The translations under genes were made by a program, and so were the position numbers. Positions 1-5,421 of a DNA stretch of 5,421 bases are shown here, in pieces. A model generated the notes under the pieces. It was not told the DNA's origin and searched no databases. It saw nothing but the letters and a program-made list of their open reading frames with translations. Origin of the DNA: Spirochaetes bacterium RIFOXYC1_FULL_54_7 (GTDB lineage Bacteria; Spirochaetota; Spirochaetia; Treponematales; UBA12059); contig MIBM01000350.1 of the NCBI GenBank assembly GCA_001830645.1, positions 1-5,421 on the forward strand, given 5' to 3'. Position 1 is the first letter of the stretch. The number at the start of each line of letters is the position of its first letter.

Positions 1-3000
1 GTTTGGATTTTTCCAGTGCTGATTTGCCCAGCCGCTCAAGGTTAATGACAATACTGCCATCATCGTTTATCCGGGCCCCGAATTCATCAAAAACAAAAGT
101 CCTGTACAGTCTTTTATAATAGTCGGCCTTGGTTGTATTGCTGGAAGCGGCGAACGCGTCAGCCAGTTCAAGATAGTAGCTTGGATAGGCATCGGCCTTC
201 AGGAAATAGCTTTCGGCTCTTTCGGTATCACCGACTTTCAAAAACCCGTTAGCCAGAAGTTCGTATACGGCCGGCCTTGGCCCGGGCGTACTCTGCTCGT
301 AGTACAGAGCGGCATTACCGTAGTCACCCTTGGCTAGTAATTTTTCAGCAATGGCTCCGGCATGTGTGGAAAGTTGCCCGGCTTTTTCATAAAACGCGGC
401 GGCCAACAGATAATCACCCTTGGTAAAAAGGCTTTCGGCTACCTGGATGAGCTTTTGAGGGTCAGCGCCGGCTTGTTCATAAAACTGACCGGCATTGGTA
501 TAATCCCGGTTGTTATACAGATTTTCAGCTGTTTTAAGAAGACCAGCGGCATCTCCGGCTTGTCCGTAGTAGGTACCGGCATTGACATAGTCTCGGGCCG
601 TAAAAAACGCATTGGCTATCAGCTGGAGGTTCTCCTGGCTAAGAGCGTCGGCTTGTTCAAAATAGCCGATAGCTTTTTTGACATTATCAACAGCCGAATA
701 GCCGGTGGCCAGAGCCAGGTAAGTCCTGGCACAGCGCAGATAGGAATCAGCCTGCTGATTCTCATACAAGGTATAATACTCCAGAGCCTTAAGATAGTTT
801 TTTTCCGCAAAATAGGCGTCGCCGATGGTCAGACAGTCCGGATCATCGGCCGCTACAAGCGTCCGGCTTTTTTCAAGATAGGCCAGAATCTGTCTCCTGA
901 TTCCTGCATTGTCATCATTGGCGGCTTCCAGCAACAGAGGAGTGGCCGGCTGGCCGATGGCGGTGAGGGCTGTAACGGCATTCATGCGCACCAGCACATT
1001 TTCATGTCCCAGAAAATCAGCCAGAACCGCCAAATCGGCCATACCGTATTGACTGATCTGGCTTAAGGCTATTTTGCCGTGTGTAACTACAGCCGGATTT
1101 TTGTTTTCCGTCAGTTTGACGAGCAGATCCAGGCTGTCAATTCCGAGACTATCAATCCCGCTCCACAATCTGTCCGGTGTGGTAATGGCCATTATTCTGT
1201 CACCAATATTCAGATAGACCATCCGGCCGGCCGCAAACGGCGAAGAACCTTTCAGATTGTCAAGATTGACAGACCACAAAACAGCCCCGGTTTCCATATT
1301 GACGGCACTGCTGTTGGGATACTTTTTGCTTCCGAGCGCAGTCGTCATGGCCCTGTGGTTGAAATGATACATAAGGCCATCAGCAAATGAGTTTATCGTA
1401 TTATTGGCAAACTCGTTCGCTACTTTCCAGACCGGAGACCCGTCGTCAGCCCGCAAGGCGTAATACTTATCGTCCGAGCCGGATACATAGACGATACCAT
1501 CATGGATCGATGGTTCGCCGTCGATATTGGCGGCTTTCCAGACCAGGTTACCGTCCGTTACCCTAAGGGCAGACAGTATATTATCGGTATTGGTAACAAC
1601 TACCAAGCCATTGGCGCTGGCCGGATTGGCGGCAGCCGCGCCTGTCCGGCTCTCCCAGAGAATCAAACCGTTTTCCGGGTTGATGGCATATAGGACGGCG
1701 TTTTGGCCAGCCACAAAAAGGTAGTCATCCTGGATCAGCAGATGGAAGTCACCGATATCGGGGAATTGACGTTTCCAGATAACGCGGCCGGTTTCCGGCT
1801 GAAGCGCATAAACGATGGCTTTCCCCGTGTAGTTTATTACTCCGGAAAAGATAGCTGTGTCGGTGACATAGGGCTTTATACAGGTTCCCCATAAATCTGC
1901 GGAGGTGAAATTCCAGTGTAACTTAGTGTCGGAGGCTTTGATGGCATACAGTCGCTGGTTTTCGTTTGTCAGATAGATCATTCCACGATGAACCACCAGC
2001 GGCTGGTCAAAATCCAGGCCACGGATTTTATCGTAGTGTTCAAACGGTGGCTTGTATTCCCACAGTGCGGCTCCGGTTTCGGCGTTCAGGGCATATACGG
2101 TGGATTTGGAGTTTGCATAGATTATACCATCCTCTTCCACAAGGCCAAGAAAAGGTTCCCAGGTCTTGGACGCCAACTGCCACACCCGCTGTACGGCTTC
2201 CGGTATGTCCACAAAAAGGGTTTCCGGCACTTTGACGCTGCCGAGAAAAGCGGTAGCCGATTCGTTGATCGGATAATAGCTCAAGGTCCGGAAAACAGTT
2301 TCCAGCACGGCTTCGGTCGAGTCAGGCAGCAGGCTGCGTAAGGCGGATTCAGCTTCAGCACGAACCATTGGCGATTCATCAAACAAACCCTTGACCGTAT
2401 GTCCGATAACAGGCAGGCCAACCATGCCAAGGGCCTTTATACAGTTCTTCCGGACAGACGGATCGGCATCCTCGAGATGTCCGGGACAGTTGGCCGCAAC
2501 CAGGTCCACTGCCCGGTTTCGGACACCCTCATCTGTGTCATCAAGGAGTGCCAGAATTTCACCAATCAACGTTTTGTCGTCAATGCGTTGCAGTACCTCA
2601 ATAACGCCGATCCTGATCTCCGGGTATTCGTTGGATAAAGCCTTGGTCAAATATGGTGAAGCCACCAGACCGAAGCTGGCAGCCGCATCCATCGCGCCGG
2701 CGGCCAGTTCGCTATCGGGGTCATCGAAAAGGTTGATAATTTCCGGAATCGTTTCCTGGTTGCCGCCCAATGCAAGACCCTGCAAGGCTGCCAGGCGCAG
2801 TTGGCTCTCGCCGCTGGCCAGGGCCGTAAGCAAGTGTCCGGTTGCCGCGTTCAAGGCCGATCGGGCTGTCTCTCCGAAAGCGGTGACCGTCTGTATAACC
2901 AGAATCCGGACAGCACTGTCGGTATCGGCAAAATGTTCCACAAGATACGGTATGATCGTATCATCATTGCTTGTCTGCAAAAGCTTAACCGCTGCCAGGC

Positions 3001-3226
3001 GGATTGCCGGTTCCGGATCGGCCAGAACCGCGAGCAGGGCTGGCCGGTCCTTGGTAGAAGCAGTTATCTTGCCGGCTGGCAGGGCAAGGATTTTGGCAGC
3101 AGCCTCCATTCGGTCTGCAGGATCATCGCTGATCAAGCGGCTGGATATCGATGTACAGGCTGATAAGACTACCAGCAGGACGAAGGCACCACAAAGCATA
3201 GACTGGAACTTCTGTACAGATTTCAT
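1..3226 (-). CDS. Large mosaic lipoprotein: HEAT, PQQ-like beta-propeller, HEAT, TPR (C-terminus cut by window edge)
   Basis: I translated this frame codon by codon: 1,075 codons from ATG at 3226 to the left edge with no stop, so the C-terminus lies outside the window. The start is chosen by a perfect GGAGGT 8 nt upstream. Residues 1-24 form a lipoprotein signal peptide (K2, K6, hydrophobic core, lipobox LSAC with Cys24). Residues about 33-330 are roughly seven or eight HEAT repeats (D-x-D/E-x-x-VR-x-x-A pattern). About 345-690 is a beta-propeller with PQQ-type blade motifs (YAL-x-x-x-TG-x-x-x-W); the blade tryptophans are at 389, 438, 484, 524, 563, 600 and 651, with closing strands near W349 and W688, suggesting eight blades as in BamB and quinoprotein dehydrogenases. 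A second HEAT block spans about 696-785. TPR-like helical repeats follow from about 796 to 1045. All these modules mediate protein contacts. I see no catalytic motif, and PQQ binding is not implied. It is probably anchored in a membrane facing the periplasm. Role unknown; a scaffold or assembly factor is an inference. Confidence 0.93.
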   Translation of the reverse strand, partial: MKSVQKFQSMLCGAFVLLVVLSACTSISSRLISDDPADRMEAAAKILALPAGKITASTKDRPALLAVLADPEPAIRLAAVKLLQTSNDDTIIPYLVEHFADTDSAVRILVIQTVTAFGETARSALNAATGHLLTALASGESQLRLAALQGLALGGNQETIPEIINLFDDPDSELAAGAMDAAASFGLVASPYLTKALSNEYPEIRIGVIEVLQRIDDKTLIGEILALLDDTDEGVRNRAVDLVAANCPGHLEDADPSVRKNCIKALGMVGLPVIGHTVKGLFDESPMVRAEAESALRSLLPDSTEAVLETVFRTLSYYPINESATAFLGSVKVPETLFVDIPEAVQRVWQLASKTWEPFLGLVEEDGIIYANSKSTVYALNAETGAALWEYKPPFEHYDKIRGLDFDQPLVVHRGMIYLTNENQRLYAIKASDTKLHWNFTSADLWGTCIKPYVTDTAIFSGVINYTGKAIVYALQPETGRVIWKRQFPDIGDFHLLIQDDYLFVAGQNAVLYAINPENGLILWESRTGAAAANPASANGLVVVTNTDNILSALRVTDGNLVWKAANIDGEPSIHDGIVYVSGSDDKYYALRADDGSPVWKVANEFANNTINSFADGLMYHFNHRAMTTALGSKKYPNSSAVNMETGAVLWSVNLDNLKGSSPFAAGRMVYLNIGDRIMAITTPDRLWSGIDSLGIDSLDLLVKLTENKNPAVVTHGKIALSQISQYGMADLAVLADFLGHENVLVRMNAVTALTAIGQPATPLLLEAANDDNAGIRRQILAYLEKSRTLVAADDPDCLTIGDAYFAEKNYLKALEYYTLYENQQADSYLRCARTYLALATGYSAVDNVKKAIGYFEQADALSQENLQLIANAFFTARDYVNAGTYYGQAGDAAGLLKTAENLYNNRDYTNAGQFYEQAGADPQKLIQVAESLFTKGDYLLAAAFYEKAGQLSTHAGAIAEKLLAKGDYGNAALYYEQSTPGPRPAVYELLANGFLKVGDTERAESYFLKADAYPSYYLELADAFAASSNTTKADYYKRLYRTFVFDEFGARINDDGSIVINLERLGKSALEKSK
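290..649 (-). repeat. Four tandem ~90-bp units encoding 30-residue TPR-like repeats
   Basis: Units begin near 290, 380, 470 and 557, with a degenerate fifth at 650, giving periods of 90, 90, 87 and 93 bp. In the protein they place the motif Y-E-(Q/K)-A at residues 856, 887, 916, 946 and 976, preceded by a (G/R)-D-Y-x-x-A-x-x-(F/Y)-Y pattern. Similarity survives in the DNA: the units at 470 and 557 share ACCGGCATTG and then an ATA(A/G)TC, and the units at 290 and 380 share TCACCCTTGG. The period is shorter than the canonical 34-residue TPR. All units are in frame within the lipoprotein gene. Confidence 0.7.
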
Positions 3227-3234
3227 AAAGCATT

Positions 3235-3240
3235 ACCTCC
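3235..3240 (-). promoter_or_regulatory. Shine-Dalgarno site of the lipoprotein gene
   Basis: The minus strand reads GGAGGT, a full anti-16S match, 8 nt before the ATG at 3226. An ATG at 3233 lies only 1 nt from the site and in another frame, so this site decides the start at 3226. It contrasts with the two plus-strand genes, which have no such site. Confidence 0.85.
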
Positions 3241-3417
3241 ACAGGCTGAAAATCCAGGTCAAAAGATATGAAAATATCCTTGCGGGATTTTAACTTACTA
3301 ACGGCAATGGCAATCAGGATCGAACTGATTATTTTTTCGGAGCTGTGGCTGCCCGCTTGCAGATGCTCTTTTGATGTGTGCTCGACCACTTGGATCAATC
3401 TCAAAGCGGATGTCCCC

Positions 3418-3446
3418 ATTTTTGACCGCTTACTCTGGTTTGTCAA
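3418..3446 (-). promoter_or_regulatory. Candidate sigma70 promoter for the lipoprotein gene
   Basis: The minus strand has a perfect TTGACA at 3446-3441, a 17-bp spacer, and AAAAAT at 3423-3418, which matches the -10 consensus at four of six positions. Transcription would start near 3411 and give a leader of about 185 nt. An alternative -10, TAAAAT at 3292-3287, has only a TTGCCA at a short 15-bp spacing. Neither is strong on both boxes, so this is tentative. Confidence 0.35.
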
Positions 3447-3455
3447 CGCTTCGCC

Positions 3456-3484
3456 TTGACGGTCCATGGCCCCTCGGGTATGCT
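3456..3484 (+). promoter_or_regulatory. Sigma70-type promoter of the transporter gene, predicted leaderless start
   Basis: TTGACG at 3456-3461 and TATGCT at 3479-3484 are separated by exactly 17 bp. The start codon begins at 3491, 7 nt past the end of the -10 box, which is where transcription normally initiates. The mRNA is therefore predicted to begin at or next to the A of ATG. No Shine-Dalgarno sequence lies upstream of the ATG, which supports this reading. Confidence 0.72.
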
Positions 3485-3490
3485 CCGGCC

Positions 3491-4717
3491 ATGAAGATAT
3501 GGCTTAAATACCTGATAGCCGCCATCCTGGGAGTGGCTCTGGGTCTCGTGGTACCCCTAGCGGAATCCATGGGCATTCTGGATGTACTTACCGGGATCAG
3601 CATGAACCTGGGCCGCTACATGCTGTTGCCCATACTGTTCTTCTCCATGCCCATTGCGGTGCATGAATTGCTGGAAGACAAAAAACTGCTGCGCACCGGG
3701 GCACGGGCCATAGCCTACTCCATCATGGCCGTGTTCATCATGACCATCATAGGTATCGGAGGCGGTCTGCTCCTCTCGCCGGGCAGGATTCCACTGAGCA
3801 CTGATGCCTCCTTTGCCGTGGCTCCCATTCCCGCCATCAGGGAAATTTTGCTGGCCATGATACCCGCGAATCCCCTGCAGACACTCCAGTCCATGGATTT
3901 CCTGTTGCCCCTTGCCCTGCTTGGCACCATGATCGGCATGGCCCTTTCCTTTGACCGCAGCGCCACCAAGCCGGCGCTCAATCTCTTTGATTCAATCTCC
4001 CGCATTTCCTGGCAGATCAACAGTTTCATTGTTGAAATATTGCCCCTTCCACTCATATTCATAAGTGCTGCCAGAACCATCTCCATAGCCGCCACTGCCA
4101 GGCTGGCCATTTTCGGCAGGATGCTGGCAGTACTCGGAATCGAGTTTGCCATCGTCGTTCTGATTATCCTGCCACTGGCCATCTATCTGGCAAATGGCAG
4201 GAAAAATCCTTTCATACTAATGTATGGCTTGCTAGCCCCATCCCTGGCTGGAGCCATTACCGGCCATACGGCCATACCCGCGGGAATACTCCTCAAACAC
4301 CTCAAGGAAAGCCTCGGGGTGCGCCGCAGATCCAGCACCGCAAGCCTGCCCCTGGCCATGACCTTTGGCAGGGCTGGCACGGCAATGGTGAGCGCCACCG
4401 CCTTCATTGTCATTCTCAGCTCGTACTCAAGCCTGGGCATCGGATCCAGCACGATAGGTTGGATGTTGCTATTCATACCTGCCAGCGCGCTTCTGCTTGG
4501 CGCAGCGCCTGGCCTGGGTCCCCTGAGCGCCATTGCCTTCCTGTGTGCCGCCTACGGCAGGGGATTTGAATCCGGCTATATTCTTGTCGTACCCGTGGCT
4601 TTTCCACTGATGTCCTTGGGAGCCTTCCTGGACGTTGGCATACAGGGAATTATTGCAACACTGGTGGCTGGACACGAAGACATGTCGGTGGCTAAGACTG
4701 CCCGCCACTTCATCTGA
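3491..4717 (+). CDS. Divergent dicarboxylate/amino acid:cation symporter (SDF/DAACS family) transporter
   Basis: This is a 408-residue inner-membrane protein, close to the usual family length of 400-440. Hydrophobic segments lie at about 5-25, 42-60, 71-96, 135-153, 178-193 and 205-233, followed by the two-hairpin core (about 241-395). The order of core landmarks matches the family: the HP1 region near 251-275, LGVxRR before TM7, a TM7 glycine-threonine motif (G296-T297-A298), TM8 with L380-D381-V382-G383, and the terminal VAKT (400-403). Family members couple uptake of dicarboxylates or acidic amino acids to Na+ or H+. Here key residues differ: the TM7 NMDGT is GRAGT (293-297), the HP1 serine cluster is absent (GHTAIP, 258-263), and the TM8 Arg, Thr and Asn substrate ligands appear replaced by I384, Q385 and I388. 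Substrate and coupling ion cannot be assigned. The frame is open back to an ATG at 3371, but that 40-residue extension is hydrophilic and crosses the promoter, so the start at 3491 is preferred. The EIIA gene follows 90 bp downstream. Confidence 0.88.
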   Translation: MKIWLKYLIAAILGVALGLVVPLAESMGILDVLTGISMNLGRYMLLPILFFSMPIAVHELLEDKKLLRTGARAIAYSIMAVFIMTIIGIGGGLLLSPGRIPLSTDASFAVAPIPAIREILLAMIPANPLQTLQSMDFLLPLALLGTMIGMALSFDRSATKPALNLFDSISRISWQINSFIVEILPLPLIFISAARTISIAATARLAIFGRMLAVLGIEFAIVVLIILPLAIYLANGRKNPFILMYGLLAPSLAGAITGHTAIPAGILLKHLKESLGVRRRSSTASLPLAMTFGRAGTAMVSATAFIVILSSYSSLGIGSSTIGWMLLFIPASALLLGAAPGLGPLSAIAFLCAAYGRGFESGYILVVPVAFPLMSLGAFLDVGIQGIIATLVAGHEDMSVAKTARHFI

Positions 4718-4736
4718 TGTACCGGAATATTCTGAA

Positions 4737-4766
4737 AGGCAACCCAGCGTGAAAGACATGTTGCCT
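4737..4766. promoter_or_regulatory. Inverted repeat just upstream of the EIIA promoter
   Basis: AGGCAAC (4737-4743) and GTTGCCT (4760-4766) are perfect 7-bp inverted arms around a 16-nt centre. The right arm ends 6 bp before the -35 box. There is no following T-run, so it is a poor terminator; an operator or activator site is the alternative. Short repeats of this kind also occur by chance. Confidence 0.4.
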
Positions 4767-4772
4767 CAAAGA

Positions 4773-4801
4773 TTGACTTTTACCGGGCCGGGCTTTAAGA
4801 T
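4773..4801 (+). promoter_or_regulatory. Sigma70-type promoter of the EIIA gene, predicted leaderless start
   Basis: TTGACT at 4773-4778 and TAAGAT at 4796-4801 are spaced 17 bp apart. The ATG begins at 4808, exactly 7 nt past the -10 box, the same geometry as the transporter promoter. No Shine-Dalgarno site is present; the nearest AGG ends 2 nt before the ATG, too close to work. The EIIA gene can therefore be transcribed independently of the transporter. Confidence 0.72.
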
Positions 4802-4807
4802 CAGGCC

Positions 4808-5254
4808 ATGAATCTCAGTACCATACTATCCACCAAAACGGTCAAGATAGGCCTGAAGTCCTTGGACAAACAGGGCATCATAGACGAACTCATAGCCATC
4901 CTTCATGATGCAGGCGCCATCAAGGATGTCCAGGCAGCCAAAACCGCCGTCATGGAACGAGAAAACCGATTGTCAACGGGCATGAAATTCGGCATTGCCA
5001 TACCCCACGGCAAGACACAGACAGTGGACAGGCTGGTGGCCTGTGTCGGCATTTCCAGGATGCCGGTCCCCTTCGATTCCCTTGACGGAGAGCCTGCCAG
5101 GATCTTCATCATGACCCTCTCACCTCCGGAGAAGACCGGACCCCACCTGCAGTTCCTGGCGGAGGTCAGCCAGCTGTTCAAGGACGAGACCAGGCGGGAA
5201 CGTGTGGTGGAGGCGGGTAGTCCGGCCGAACTACTGGAATTGATAACCGGCTGA
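4808..5254 (+). CDS. PTS EIIA type-2 domain protein (fructose/mannitol/Ntr class)
   Basis: This 148-residue cytoplasmic protein has the length of a single free-standing EIIA domain. The family signature is visible: E50-R51-E52 and L55-S56-T57-G58, then G62-I63-A64-I65-P66-H67-G68, where H67 is the expected phosphorylation site that accepts phosphate from HPr. The C-terminal helix region (about 125-148) contains the typical L-x-x-(L/V)-x-x-L-F and a final E-L-L-E-L-I. It has no attached EIIB, EIIC or regulatory domain, and none is encoded nearby in the window. It could be a regulatory PtsN-like (EIIA-Ntr) protein or the A component of a fructose-type system encoded elsewhere; free-standing size and a non-PTS transporter neighbour favour a regulatory role, by inference. 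It has its own promoter 90 bp after the transporter and probably a leaderless mRNA. Confidence 0.92.
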   Translation: MNLSTILSTKTVKIGLKSLDKQGIIDELIAILHDAGAIKDVQAAKTAVMERENRLSTGMKFGIAIPHGKTQTVDRLVACVGISRMPVPFDSLDGEPARIFIMTLSPPEKTGPHLQFLAEVSQLFKDETRRERVVEAGSPAELLELITG

Positions 5255-5307
5255 TCCCGCTTTGTTGATACTGCCCTGGTGCCGGATTATCCGCTGCCAT
5301 TGAAAAC

Positions 5308-5336
5308 GGCCGCCCTTCCGTGGAGGAAAGGCGGCC
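5308..5336. terminator. Hairpin between convergent genes, probable intrinsic terminator
   Basis: GGCCGCC (5308-5314) pairs with GGCGGCC (5330-5336), continues after one C/A mismatch with TTCC/GGAA, and closes on a 5-nt loop. On the minus strand it is followed by GTTTTC and starts 25 nt after the stop of the right-edge gene, so it best serves that gene. On the plus strand the following ATTCCTGTTC is only moderately T-rich, but it lies 53 nt past the EIIA stop and may act in both directions. Confidence 0.65.
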
Positions 5337-5361
5337 ATTCCTGTTCAACCAGACTGTTGAC

Positions 5362-5421
5362 TCAGTCGATGGCGGCCAGGATGTCGGCAAACTTCACGAT
5401 CAGGTGGTCGGTGCCGTCGAT
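5362..5421 (-). CDS. C-terminal end of an unidentified protein (partial, enters from right edge)
   Basis: On the minus strand the last 19 codons of an open frame end in TGA at 5364-5362, giving a C-terminus that reads IDGTDHLIVKFADILAAID. The hairpin 25 nt downstream and the amphipathic helix-like ending support a real gene end. The fragment is too short to recognise a family, and I do not assign a function. It is convergent with the EIIA gene. Confidence 0.6.
   Translation of the reverse strand: MDGTDHLIVKFADILAAID

Larger units (their letters stand above)
3227..3490. other. Divergent intergenic region
   Basis: These 264 bases separate the minus-strand lipoprotein from the plus-strand transporter. 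They hold the lipoprotein's ribosome site, a candidate minus promoter, the plus promoter, and a 6-bp inverted repeat AAGCGG (3404-3409) / CCGCTT (3426-3431) with a 16-nt loop that encloses the candidate minus -10 box. An open frame crosses the region on the minus strand but shows no gene-like features. Confidence 0.7.

Noticed and set aside
362..1066. Plus-strand open frame of 234 codons.
   Set aside because: It is antisense to the TPR and HEAT parts of the lipoprotein, whose own frame shows clear domains throughout. The plus translation has no recognisable fold.
2391..3293. Plus-strand open frame of 300 codons, rich in Ser, Arg and Ala.
   Set aside because: It lies opposite the HEAT repeats and the signal peptide. 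Its skewed composition is what the complement of a Leu/Ala/Asp-rich gene gives, and it has no start context.
3123..3467. Minus-strand open frame of 114 codons across the intergenic region and into the lipoprotein start.
   Set aside because: It overlaps the lipoprotein signal peptide out of frame, has only a weak ribosome site, and shows no domain. The GGAGGT at 3240-3235 belongs to the lipoprotein.
3371..3490. A 40-residue N-terminal extension of the transporter starting at ATG 3371.
   Set aside because: It would run through the promoter boxes, is not membrane-like, and precedes a normal family N-terminus (MKIWLKYL) at 3491.
3715..4759. Minus-strand open frames opposite the transporter gene (3715-4182, 4183-4533, 4469-4759).
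   Set aside because: They are complements of a hydrophobic coding frame, Met- and Ala-rich, without domain features or ribosome sites.
5265..5293. TTGATA and TATCCG with 17-bp spacing after the EIIA gene.
   Set aside because: The -10 match is poor, no start codon follows, and it runs into the hairpin between convergent genes.
5178..5390. Minus-strand open frame of 70 codons across the EIIA end and hairpin.
   Set aside because: It crosses the terminator hairpin and conflicts with the minus-strand gene end at 5362. It has a proline-rich low-information composition.

Overview
The window looks like ordinary chromosomal DNA from a Gram-negative-type bacterium. A large lipoprotein with a lipobox, a divergent SDF-family membrane transporter and a free-standing PTS EIIA protein together would fit a free-living spirochaete or a similar didermic lineage. 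That placement is an inference with low confidence, since no rRNA or marker gene is present. There is no mobile element, CRISPR array, tRNA or rRNA that I can see.

Layout. Positions 1-3226 (minus strand) are a single uninterrupted reading frame of 1,075 codons that runs off the left edge without a stop. It encodes a mosaic lipoprotein: signal peptide with lipobox, HEAT repeats, an eight-bladed PQQ/BamB-like beta-propeller, a second short HEAT block, and then 30-residue TPR-like repeats. Positions 3227-3490 are a divergent intergenic region carrying a strong Shine-Dalgarno site for the lipoprotein, a plausible minus-strand promoter and a very clear plus-strand promoter. Positions 3491-4717 (plus) encode a 408-residue transporter of the dicarboxylate/amino acid:cation symporter (SDF) fold that lacks most of the family's usual substrate and sodium ligands. 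Positions 4808-5254 (plus) encode a 148-residue PTS EIIA type-2 domain (fructose/mannitol/Ntr class) with its phosphorylatable histidine. A hairpin at 5308-5336 separates it from the last 19 codons of an unidentified minus-strand gene entering from the right edge.

How the genes relate. The transporter and the EIIA gene point the same way, and each has its own near-consensus sigma70 promoter with identical geometry: TTGAC(G/T), 17 bp, a -10 hexamer, 6 bp, ATG. This puts the predicted transcription start on or next to the A of the start codon, and neither gene has a Shine-Dalgarno site, so both are predicted to be leaderless. The lipoprotein instead has a full GGAGGT site. The transporter/EIIA pairing suggests, but does not prove, control of transport by the phosphotransferase system. 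The lipoprotein is probably a periplasm-facing scaffold and functionally separate.
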